Below are positions 48,585 through 57,707 of a DNA stretch of 64,000 bases, piece by piece. The translations under genes and the position numbers were made by a program. The notes beneath the pieces were generated by a model that worked only from the letters and a program-made list of their open reading frames with translations, was not told the DNA's origin and ran no database searches. Numbering within the stretch: position 1 is the stretch's first letter; each line of letters starts with the position of its first letter. The stretch lies in assembly GCA_948144175.1 (NCBI GenBank), contig CANXME010002007.1, positions 1 to 64,000 of the forward strand, given 5' to 3'. The stretch is from Closterium sp. NIES-65 (lineage: Eukaryota; Streptophyta; Zygnematophyceae; Desmidiales; Closteriaceae).

Positions 48585-50189
48585 TCCAGAGTCAAGGGTG
48601 AAGGTGTGAGAGGCCGAAGCCGACACAGTACCTGAGAGGGCAGACTCACCAGCACCTGAGAGCACAGACGCACTGGCACCTAGAGCAGCAGCCTCACTAG
48701 TACCTGACGCGGCAGTACCAATGCCCGGGTCGGGCGGGAAACACCGGTAACAGTCATCCTCATCACTACCAATCGCAGCATACATAGCAGAGAGAATAGC
48801 ATCAAAATCAAGATCATAAATAGCTACACCAGCCCTAGACAGCTCTCCCCAGCGGGGGATCTCAGCTGCCTCCGGAAACTGCTGATGCCAGGCGTCAGTC
48901 AGGCGGCCAAAGCAGCGGCGGGCAGTGTGGGCGCCTCCACACCTCTCCCCTGCACGGTCACCGGTGCGGATAACGTAGGGGCAAGGACCAAGCGCACCAC
49001 CACGCTGACGCTGCGAGTACCACTCACGGAGCTGCTGAGGGGCAGGGACGGTGCGAGAGCGCTGCTGCTGCTGTGGCTGCTGCTGCGGCTGCTGCTGCTG
49101 CTGCTGCTGCTGGCGCTGACCACCCCCGGAGCTGCTCCGCTGGGACGAGCCACTCCGACCCCCGCCTCCACTGCCACCCCCGCCTCCACCGCCACCCCCG
49201 TCTCCACCTCCACCTCCCCCACCAGGACCGTCGCTCCCACCGCTCCCACCGCCTCCTCCGCTACCACCTCCGCCGCCACCTCCGCCTCCACCGCCGCCAC
49301 CAGTACCTCCACTCCCACCACCACCCCCACCGCCACCCCCACTCCCCCCGCCACCCCCACCGCCTCCTCCACCGCCCCCTCTAGCTCCACCCGCTCCCTT
49401 GCCCCCCTTGCCCTTGCCAGCGCGGCGCCTGCCGCTGGGGGCAGACGCCGCGCCGACCGACTCAAAACCAGTGAGGTCGGCCGCAGCGGCAGAGGCGACA
49501 GAGGGCAGCAGGGGGGAAGGACCACACCCCTCAAAGATGGGGGTGCGAGGGTCACCCCGAGAGGCCCCTACAGCGACAATACTCTTCTCAGCCGCTAGCA
49601 GGGACTCCTCAAGGAGGTCGACAGTGAGAGTGGTGGGACAGACAGAGAGAAACTGGTCCCTAACGACACGAAGGGACTCAGGGAGACGGGTGACGAGAAA
49701 GTAGAGAGTGATGTACATGGGAGGAGGGTTCGCAGCGCGGAACTCAGCAGGAAGGGCAGCGCGGTAGCGGGTGTCACTAGCACGGAGGTGGGTAACGAGG
49801 TCAGCGACAGTGGGAAAGGAAGCGAGGTCAGGGAAGAGAAACGGGAGCATGAGGCGGCTAAGGGTAGCGGAGGAAGGGGAGGAGTAGCGTGCAACTACAG
49901 CGTCGTACAAGGCCTGAGCGGTCTTGCACTGACTAAAGTGGGCACGCTCAGAGGAAGGGAGGTGGCGACGCACAGCAAGACGTGCAGCAGCATCGCGGGT
50001 CGCCCACTTGGAGCGAACGGCAGAGTCAGCATCAGCAGGTGGGGCAGGGACAGCGCCAGAGACAAAGTCAAAGAGAGAGACCTCATCTATCGCATCACAC
50101 AGTAAGTACAGCTGCAGGTCTTCAATCCAGACGGCAAAGTCAATGGCCCTCCCCTCAGCGTCAAAGGTAAGAACATTGGGGGTGGCCAT
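48546..50189 (-). CDS. Gag of F, uninterrupted, ends in the deletion scar
   Basis: A 547-codon frame from ATG 50189 (MATPNVLTFDAEGRAIDF) with no internal stop: Gag helical region (RHLPSSERAHFSQCKTAQAL, RLMLPFLFPDLASFPTVADL), a basic GRRRAGKGKGGKG, about 100 mostly Gly residues, Gln runs, then the Cys/His cluster (CPYVIRTGDRAGERCGGAH...C), CYRCFPPDPG and the protease start TLDSGASRSF. Seven codons after that, the filler supplies TAA (48546-48548). It is the only uninterrupted Gag in the window apart from D's and could be translated into particle protein. It is rather diverged from the other four. Confidence 0.75.
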   Translation of the reverse strand: MATPNVLTFDAEGRAIDFAVWIEDLQLYLLCDAIDEVSLFDFVSGAVPAPPADADSAVRSKWATRDAAARLAVRRHLPSSERAHFSQCKTAQALYDAVVARYSSPSSATLSRLMLPFLFPDLASFPTVADLVTHLRASDTRYRAALPAEFRAANPPPMYITLYFLVTRLPESLRVVRDQFLSVCPTTLTVDLLEESLLAAEKSIVAVGASRGDPRTPIFEGCGPSPLLPSVASAAAADLTGFESVGAASAPSGRRRAGKGKGGKGAGGARGGGGGGGGGGGGSGGGGGGGGGSGGTGGGGGGGGGGGGGSGGGGGSGGSDGPGGGGGGGDGGGGGGGGGSGGGGRSGSSQRSSSGGGQRQQQQQQQQPQQQPQQQQRSRTVPAPQQLREWYSQRQRGGALGPCPYVIRTGDRAGERCGGAHTARRCFGRLTDAWHQQFPEAAEIPRWGELSRAGVAIYDLDFDAILSAMYAAIGSDEDDCYRCFPPDPGIGTAASGTSEAAALGASASVLSGAGESALSGTVSASASHTFTLDSGASRSFLRSETLR

Positions 50190-50214
50190 GACAGCAGCTG
50201 AAAATCTCACCGGG

Positions 50215-51193
50215 CTGGGAGAGGCGGGTAGGTCAGCAGCAGAGGAACAGCAGTACGGCTCCGCAGGCGGCTCGGGCGGCGCGGGCGGCTCGGGCGGCAC
50301 AGGCGGCTCGGCGGCGGCTCGGGCGGCGGCTCGGCGGCGGCTCGGCGGCGGCTCGGGCGGCGGCTCGGCGGCGGCTCGGCGGCGGCTCGGCGGCGGCTCG
50401 GCGGCGGCTCGGCGGCGGCTCAGGCGGCGGCGGCGGCGGCTCGGCTGCTGCTGGGCGGCGCGGGCGGCTCGGACGTCACGGGCGGCTCGGCGGCGGCTCG
50501 GGCGGCGGCTCGGCGGCGGCTCGGCGGCGGCTCGGCGGCGGCTCGGCGGCGGCTCGGCGGCGGCTCGGCGGCGGCTCGGCGGCGGCTCAGGCGGCGGCGG
50601 CTGCTGCTGGGCGGATCGGCGGGGCCGCGTAGCCGAAGTGGCGGCGGGGCCGCGACCGAAAAGAGCGGCGGGGCCGCGTAGCAGGGGGCGGCGGGGCCGC
50701 GTAGCAGAGGGCGGCGGGGCCGCGTAGCAGAGGGCGGCGGGGCCGCGATCGAAGGGCGGCGGGGCCGCGTAGCAGAGGGCGGCGGGGCCGCGTAGCAGAG
50801 GGCGGCGGGGCCGCGTGGCAAAGGGCGGCGGGGCCGCGATCGAAGGGCGGCGGGGCCGCGTAGCAGAGGGCGGCGGGGCCGCGTAGCAGAGGGCGGCGGG
50901 GCCGCGTAGCAGAGGGCGACGGGGCCGCGAGGCAGAGGGCGGCGGGGCCGCGTAGCCGAGGGCGGCGGGGCCGCGATCGAAGGGCGGCGGCGGGGCCGCG
51001 TAGCAGAGGGCGGCGGGGCCGCGATCGAAGGGCGGCGGGGCCGCTAGGGAAGGGCGGCGGAGCCGCGAGGGGAAGGGCGGCGCAACGGTCCGCTAGGGGC
51101 GACACGACGGGTCGCTAAAAAAAAAACGCGCCTCGGGGCGCGGTTCGGTGGGCCCTAGAAGCAGTCCCTAGGAGGGAACCTGCTCTGATTCCA
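50215..51193 (-). repeat. GC-rich leader of F with hairpin and T10 tract
   Basis: GGCGGCGGCTCGGC units (50290-50590) and GCAGAGGGCGGCGGGGCCGCGTA units (50640-51040). The hairpin CGCGCCTCGGGGCGCG (51127-51142) adjoins A10 (T10 in sense, 51117-51126). Confidence 0.85.
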
Positions 51194-51325
51194 TGTGGAA
51201 ACAAAGAACGAGAATGAAATGACTATGAACGAAGTGAGTACAAATAGGAAACCCTAATTGGGTTGTACCCCCTATGGGATACCCCACTACAGCCTACAGA
51301 AACAAGTAAGCTATAAGTTCTGACA
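51194..51325 (-). repeat. 5' LTR of F (right copy)
   Basis: 132-bp partner followed by GTTGG at 51326-51330. Confidence 0.95.
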
Positions 51326-51386
51326 GTTGGATGTTTACATTGCGAGATTTACCACACCAACCCTCTGCCTGTATTTATACGTGCAG

Positions 51387-52013
51387 GCCATAGAGACAGG
51401 AGTTGCAACAGTCACGGGGACATCAGCGAGGTTTAGGGTGGGAAACAAGAGAGACAAGACTTACAGAGCATACGCTGCAAGCGTACCAGGCGACTTTGAC
51501 CTTTTGGGTGAGTCAATTGGGGCGTATCTGGAGCTGCTACATCCTGAAGAGGATGTACACTATCAGGAGATGATAGATGTGCATGGAGGTGTTGCGGTAC
51601 CACCGGACGACGATTTTACGAGGTATAGTAGGTATCCACAATATGCACGGGCAACTCCACTGTTCCATAAAAAACCTTGGTTTTCTGATGTGGATGTTGA
51701 GGGCGAAGATGACAACAAGCAGAAGGTGGTTTGGCACGCGAAGATTTTCCTACTATTCACATTGAGATGGACAGTGCTTAATGGCGACGGCGACGATGAG
51801 CAGTTTTCGGAGCACCTTGCATTTGGTCGTTACTACGAAGTCCAGCAGCAGTCAGAGACGATGGATATGAAGACTCTTGCCTGGTGGCCATCTCACCGCG
51901 GTTATGGGGTATTTCCAGTTGAGAGTATACTACGTGTGCGCCATGTTGTTCCCAAAACCGTTGATCCGTCGCATCCTCTCGCAAAGTTCATTTTGAATAA
52001 TTTCAAGTGGTAG
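51387..52013 (+). pseudogene. Transposase exon 5 (C-terminus)
   Basis: Acceptor TATACGTGCAG. A 208-codon final exon to TAG 52011-52013. Its content (RKDTRVGNKRDK-like basic start, VDVEGEDDNKQKVVWHAKIF, VRHVVPKTVDPSHPLAKF) fits the variable DNA-interaction C-terminus of Plavaka-type enzymes. Confidence 0.75.
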
Positions 52014-53478
52014 GGAGATTTGTTGTACATATGTGTATATATGTGCTCGGTATATTATATATTTTAGTACAGTTGTATTTTTCCAAAGGTTGGGCTCTTG
52101 TATACATTCTTTGGCTCAGAATGAGGCAATAGTTGATGTTTTATATGGTAAAACTTTTGAATCCATTCGCATCTATAATCTCATGGGTGCGCTTTTATTC
52201 CTGAGACGAGTCTGCACAGAAATAACACAATCGTGAAATCCGGAACACTTTCGGACGACTGTGGAAGCTGGGCCGCACTGCACGCGGGATCTGATTCTTT
52301 GAATCCCGTTTACCACTGCGCCGCACTGCACGCTCGACTGTGGAAGGATTACTGTTGAAACTTTTATGACCATGTTACTGCTGGCACGTGTTTTTTCCAA
52401 TCCGTTTGTGCCATCTAATTCAAATCTGTTCAAAGTTTAGGTAAGCACGGTCCGCAACCCACGTCTACTTTCGCTCCCAAACAATGCTGACTTCGGGTTT
52501 GGTTTACACCCTCTAGTTCCGCTTAGGTTTCGTGACTTCCCCAGTTCTCCGTCAGATCTGCATTGTCTCAATTCTGTGAATCCGAAATTTAATGCTACAC
52601 AAGTGGCGAACCACGTCGACAATAAAACTGCTGCTGAGCTTGGACGGTTTCGTGTTCTGCTGCACCTATTTTACTGTGTCGGTTTTCTTGCTGCAGTACA
52701 TCCAAACACAGTTCCAGCGCGCCGTGCCATGTTTCTGCCGTTACTGTACCTCCACTAGCTGGCTGGACACCAACAAGGACGGTACGTGTCGAAGATTCCA
52801 AAAGCCACAGCCAGCGCAACGGATCCCCGTCGAATGCCAGCCAGTCATAAGCTGCTGCCGATGCTAGCGCAACTGCTGCAGCGCAGCATGCCAGCACATC
52901 TGAACAGTGTGCCCTCTCCCTAGCTGTGAAGGGCGCGCCGCGCGTCGTCCACATACACGCTGCATAGCCACCCACATCCTTTCTTTTCTCGGACGCTACC
53001 CTCGCACGACCCAACCCAGGTGAGAAGTGCACCGCGCGTCCCACCAATCAACTTCGTCACACGCGGCAAGCCAGCCACATCATTGGTACCCCGCACACCA
53101 CCCCCTTTCCCTTCTCTCTTCCACCCCCCCATTTCCTTTTCCCATTGGCAGGGGTGAGGTTACATGCTGTGTAGTTGTTTCTTGTTTTAGAATTTCAAAT
53201 TTTGAATTTCTAACTTCGACTCCTCCTCCTTACCATTTCTACCCTCGCCAAGACTCCCGCGTCGCATGCCGAGCCTCCACTCGCTGCGACCGCTGTCGCA
53301 GGTTTGGTGGAGTGTCCAATCATGGTGCGTGCATCTTCAGTCATTGTAGCACTCTCATTAGTGGCTCCTTCACCCAAAGCTTCTCCTTTGTATTGTCACG
53401 TTTTCTTTGCATATAAATTTTGTAGCGAGGCGTCTTGCTGGCTATACGCTTCGTTTTACTGGCTCATCCCTAGAATCC
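52014..53478. other. Spacer between transposase and the next gene
   Basis: Near 52250-52350 GCCGCACTGCACGC occurs twice with GACTGTGGAAG on the outer side of each, a possible part of the transposon's right end. 52900-53160 is CT/CCAAT-rich and could be the promoter of the following gene. A minus-strand 150-codon frame (52595-53047) has no recognisable domain and is not called. Confidence 0.4.
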
Positions 53479-55528
53479 ATGGCGCCTGGCAAATCTAAAA
53501 ACCTTGTCCCTGATTCTTTGAAAATGCACCAGACTCGATCACCGCTTCCGCGGAAAAGCAAGGAACGGCATTTGTTCTATCCATCCCCCGCAGGAGGTAA
53601 CTTTGGTTTTTTCCTGTTACACTAGCCTTCGTTACAGTTATGTCCATAACTATCTTTGTTTTTACTTTTCCCTTTTTTTTGTTTCTGTACGATGCAGGAA
53701 CCAATACTGAAAAAGAGACGGAGGAACCACCGGCTGGTCGTCACCCTACGTGCCCGCGTCAAAAAACCTTTCATCGGAGCCTCGAAGATGTCAACGCTGC
53801 TGCCGGCGCTGGAACGTCCGAGCCTTCGCCGACCACTGGTGTCGCTCCGTCCCAGCCCGCCAAGGCTACGAGCCAGCCCGCCAAGGCTCCGGGCCAGCCC
53901 GCCAAGGCTTCGGGCCAGCCTGACAAGGCTCCTGCAGTCTCTGCCGACACTGCTGGTGGTCTCGAAGGCTCCGGTGACGGTGGTCATCTCCCTGCTTTTA
54001 TCGAAACTATCGATAACTGTGTCGCTGTCGTAGCGGACAAGGAACCCGCCGCTGAAAAAGGTGATTCACTCTTCTACTCACTTTTCTAAGCCTTGGATTC
54101 TGTTGCCTGCAACCATGACTAATGTTGCTGTTCCGTATTTGTTTTTGTCCACCAACGGGAAAGGCTGATGCCAGCCCGATGGAGTTGATAATGTCACGCG
54201 CTAAAGGTCGGGTGTACGCTACTAAGGCCGCAGCTTATGACGAGGAAGAGCGCGACGAACCCTTGGTGAACGACGAGCTGTTAGCCAAGGCGGGTACTCA
54301 AAAGGCGATCGCGGATGCATATTGCAAGGAGAACGCGCGTAGGGCGGGGGAATTGAAGGACTGCCTCGTGCTTATCACGCACCTTGCTAAGAAAGCCTCG
54401 GAAGTTGACGCCGGCGCTCTCACCTGGGAGGTAAGTTGAATTATTATAGTTGCATTTCATTTCCTCCAGAAACGTCGGATTACTAAGGTCTTTTGTGTAG
54501 CGCGCAGGTCTACACCAAGAAGGCTTGCGATGAGTTTCTGTTCAACCGAGAGATGCTCAATCTCTCTCCCGATTCTGATGACATGCTCAAGTCGCTCATT
54601 AGTAAGGGTTGCCCTCTGTTGTCTCTGTTGTTGCTGTCAGTCTATGGAAGCTGACTACATTTTTTTTGTATGCAGGGCATTCGGGCCACACGCCAGACTC
54701 ACCTGAAGGCTTGAAAGTGGCTGCGATTGCGACGTCGCAAGGCAAGCTGAGGCATGCCTGTGTGCGTTTCAATGATCGCATCGGTAAGATCTACCGACTT
54801 ACCCGCATCCTCGCGTTGACTAACGAGCCTTGTGTCTTCATGGGTGAGAAGCGTAGCCTGAAGGGCCTGACTATTTACTACGAGCCCAAGGGTTTCTCTA
54901 GCAAGTGCGAAGTCTATGTCACCAGGAACGATTCCAGTAAGTAGGCTTCTTCACCGTTTTCTGTACCATCCGTAAACCTGTATCTAACCTTCTCATTGTC
55001 ACACTGCAGAGTTTTTCGGATTACCCTGGCATGTCCTTAACGGAGTCCCGTTTTCCACCGACGGTTTTATTAAATGTGCTGCTCTGTGGGACTCTGAGTG
55101 GGACGGGTCCCTCCCGATTGCCTTGTTTCCTGAGCAGCTTCTTGTGCTGCTTGCAGTGGTGAGTTCTCTAGTTTTACGGATGGTATTTTATCCTAATGTA
55201 ATGCTTACAATTTTTGTGGTAACTGTCTCAGGTGCGTTCCAAATTGCGCAATCCCTGCTGCAACAAGGCCCAGTTCACGCGTTCCGGGGATCCTGGAGCT
55301 CTCGCCAGGCAGGCACGGGTGGTGCAGCGTTGGATCAACGCCAGCCAAGTTAAGCGCGAGGGAGAGTGCATTGGCATCGGGAAGCTATGCATCGTCGGTT
55401 GGACCGACATTTCTGAAGAGGAGCTCGCTGGGGATGAGCTTGGGGATCTGTCCCCTGATGATCTTGTCCCGACCAGCGCTCATCGCAGGGGTCATGATCC
55501 GTACCAGGTGCAGGTAGAACTGTTTTAG
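53479..55528 (+). CDS. Seven-exon gene of unknown function
   Basis: Exons by GT-AG sites: 53479-53596, 53698-54060, about 54164-54430, 54508-54601, 54676-54936, 55010-55158, 55232-55528 (TAG 55526-55528). All junctions keep phase except exon 2 to 3, where visible sites give a one-base mismatch, so either that splice site is wrong or a frameshift is present. Exon 2 holds four imperfect SQPAKAT-type repeats. Exons 5-7 encode GLKVAAIATSQGKLRHACVR, GLPWHVLNGVPFSTDG and a Cys-containing C-terminus ending with an acidic EEELAGDELGD. I recognise no domain. It lies on the same strand as the transposase 1.5 kb upstream, so it could be a host gene or a second gene of that transposon. Confidence 0.6.
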
Positions 55529-55547
55529 ATTTAGGTAGTGTAGTTGT

Positions 55548-55681
55548 TGTCAGAACATTATAGCTTATATATATTTGTGTAGGCTATAGTGGGGTATCCC
55601 ATAGGGGGTACAACCCAATCAGGGTTTCATATATGTACTCACTTCATTCATAGTTGAATCATTCTCGTTCTTTCTTTCACA
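55548..55681 (+). repeat. 5' LTR of G
   Basis: 134 bp. A TATATATA near 55565-55575 may act as the U3 TATA box; CCCAATCAGGGTTTC is the diverged telobox region. Confidence 0.95.
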
Positions 55682-55699
55682 TGGAATCAGAGCAGGTCC
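55682..55699 (+). other. Primer binding site of G
   Basis: TGGAATCAGAGCAGGTCC directly after the LTR CA. One base (A for T at position 4) departs from the initiator tRNA-Met complement; F has the same variant. Confidence 0.8.
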
Positions 55700-55732
55700 C
55701 ATCCTAGGGACTGTTCTTTAGGGCCCACCGAA

Positions 55733-55761
55733 GCGCGCCCGAGGCGCGCGCCTTTTTTTTT
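55733..55761 (+). promoter_or_regulatory. Leader hairpin followed by T9
   Basis: GCGCGCC (55733-55739), loop CGA, GGCGCGC (55743-55749), then GCC and nine T (55753-55761). The same arrangement occurs in B, D and F at the same distance from the primer site. It could be a packaging or dimerisation signal in the genomic RNA, or affect transcription; no function is shown. Confidence 0.6.
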
Positions 55762-55784
55762 AGCGACCCTCCGAGTCGCCCTTT

Positions 55785-56560
55785 TCCTTCGCGGCCCCGC
55801 CGCCCTACTGCGCGGCCCAGCCGCCGCCCTACCTTAGCGGCCCACCCGCCGCCCTTGCTAGCGGCCCCGCCGTCCCGTCGCGGCCCCGCCACCCAGTCGC
55901 GGCCCCGCTACCCCTACGCGCGGCCCCGCCACTCCGTAGCGGCCCCGCCACCACTTCGAGCGGCCCCGCCCCTTCGTCGCGGCCCCGCCACTCTGTCGCG
56001 GCCCCGCCACTCCGTCGCGGCCCCGCCACCCCCCCTTCGAGCGGCCCCGCCACTTCGTCGCGGCCCCGCCACCCAGTCGCGGCCCCGCCACTTCGTCGCG
56101 GCCCCGCCACTTCGTCGCGGCCCCGCCACTTCGCGCGGCCCCGCCACTTCGTCGCGGCCCCGCCACTCCTTCGAGCGGCCCCGCCACTCTGTCGCGGCCT
56201 ACCCGCCGCCCTACCTGCGGCCTACCCGCCGCCCTACCTGCGGCCCGCCCGGCCGCCCTACCTACGCTGCCCAGTAGCAGCCGAGCCGCCCGGAGCAGCC
56301 GAGCCGCCCAGGAGCCACCGAGCCGCCCCGCAGCAGCCGAGCCGCCCAGCAGCCACCGAGCCGCCCAGCAGCAGCCGAGCCGCCCGGAACCGCCGAGCCG
56401 CCCAGCAGCAGCCGAGCCGCCCAGGAGCCGCTGAGCCGCCCGGCAGCAGCCGAGCCGCCCTGCAGCAGCCGAGCCGCCCGGGAGCCGAGCCGCCCAGCAG
56501 CCTAGCGGCCGTGTCGCCAGGCGACCTTCCTCCCGAGCCGCCCGACCTGCCCTACCCGGT
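55785..56560 (+). repeat. Two tandem arrays in the G leader
   Basis: GCGGCCCCGCCACT(T/C)CGTC-type units (about 55860-56200) are followed by CAGCAGCCGAGCCGCC-type units (about 56270-56510). Open frames in them on both strands are compositional. Confidence 0.85.
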
Positions 56561-56613
56561 GAGCACTGCACTGCTGTCACTGCGTACCCTTCCCCTACTG
56601 CTTGCACTGCGTC

Positions 56614-57672
56614 ATGGCTACACCCAGTGTCCTCTCTTTTGACGCTGAGGGTCGAGCCATTGACTTTGAGGTCTGGCTCGACGACCTGCAGCTGTTTTTA
56701 CAGTGCGACAGGGCCAACAGTCTGTCTCTCTTTGACCTCACCTCTGGCGCTGTCCCTGCCCCTGCTGCTGATGCTGACGCCACTGTTCGCTCTCAGTGGG
56801 CCACGCGCGATGCTGCTGCACGTCTTGCTGTGCGTCGCCACCTGCCTACCGCTGAGCGCGCGCACTTTAGCCAGTACAAGAGTGCTCAGACCTTGTACGA
56901 CGCTGTAGTTGCGCGCTACTCCTCCCCTGCCACTGCTGCACTGAGCCGCCTCATGCTCCCCTTCCTCTTCCCTGACCTTGCCGCCTTTCCCACTGTCGCT
57001 GATCTCATCACGCATCTCCGCACTAGTGACACTCGCTACCGCGCTGCGCTTCCTGCTGACTTCTGCGCCAAGAACCCTCCCCCCATGTACATCACTCTCT
57101 ACTTCCTAGTCACTCGCCTCCCTGACTCCCTTCGTGTAGTCCGGGACCACTTCCTCGCAGTCTGTCCCACCACCCTCACAGTCGACAGCCTCGAGAAGGC
57201 CCTCCTTGCAGCAGAGAAGAGCATAGTTGCTGTAGGAGCCTCTCGAGGTGACCCCCGCGCCCCCATCTTTGAGGGGTGTTCTCCTTCCCCTCTCCTGCCC
57301 TCTGTCGCCTCTGCCGCTGCGGCCGACCTCGTTGGTCTTGAGTCGGTCGGTGCGGCGTCTGCCCCTAGCGGGAGACGCCGCTCTGGCAAGGGCAAGGGGG
57401 GCAAGGGAGCGGGTCGGGCCAGTGGGGGCGGTGGAGGTGGAGGTGGAGGCGGCGGAGGGAGTGGGAGTGGCGGTGGAGGTAGTAGCGGGGGTGGGGGTGC
57501 TAGTGGCGGCAGTTGAAGCGGGGGTGGCGGCGGCGGTGGCGGTGGCAGCGGAGGTGGCGGAGGTGGCGGCGGTGGAGGCGGAGGCGGTGGAGGTGGAGGT
57601 GGAGGCGGGGGTGGCGGAGGTGGAGGTGGTAGGAGTGGAGCTTCGCAGCGGAGCGGCACTGGGGGAGGTCAG

Positions 57673-57707
<35 letters not shown>

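Larger units (their letters stand above)
46576..51325 (-). mobile_element. F: internally deleted Ty1/copia element in transposase intron 4 (4750 bp)
   Basis: 132-bp LTRs (TGTGGAAACAAAG...AAGTTCTGACA), identical as read, with target duplication GTTGG (46571-46575 and 51326-51330). Primer site TGGAATCAGAGCAGGT, as in G. About 2.6 kb covering protease, integrase, linker and the RT start is missing and replaced by a scar at 48523-48572. Gag and most of RT-RNase H remain. Confidence 0.95.
28935..52013 (+). pseudogene. Plavaka/CACTA-like transposase gene, split by three copia elements and one TAG
   Basis: Joining 28935-29556 with 36830-37196 (one target-duplication copy kept), 37308-37602, 45636-46063, 46188-46494 and 51387-52013 gives 2646 nt, exactly 882 codons with the stop; every junction is in phase and every intron is GT-AG. 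Residues 10-34 form a C2H2 finger (C10, C15, H28, H34), as expected at the N-terminus of Plavaka-type transposases. The DDE core shows SDETTL (D253) with GWPMYISLANI, LPCPRCTVP, the second Asp in TSDIMHMSLLGVYKH (D451), and E619 in YEHVHVAVMKKPYRASN. An in-frame TAG replaces codon 466. Family assignment is from motif memory; exon structure is read directly. A nuclear cut-and-paste enzyme, now inactive. Confidence 0.8.

Noticed and set aside
52250..52350. Right terminal inverted repeat of the Plavaka-like transposon
   Set aside because: A repeated GCCGCACTGCACGC is present, but I found no matching inverted copy upstream of 21.5 kb.
55753..55761. A bacterial-type intrinsic terminator (GC hairpin plus T9)
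   Set aside because: The context is a eukaryotic retrotransposon leader; the resemblance is noted, but the RNA-signal reading is preferred.
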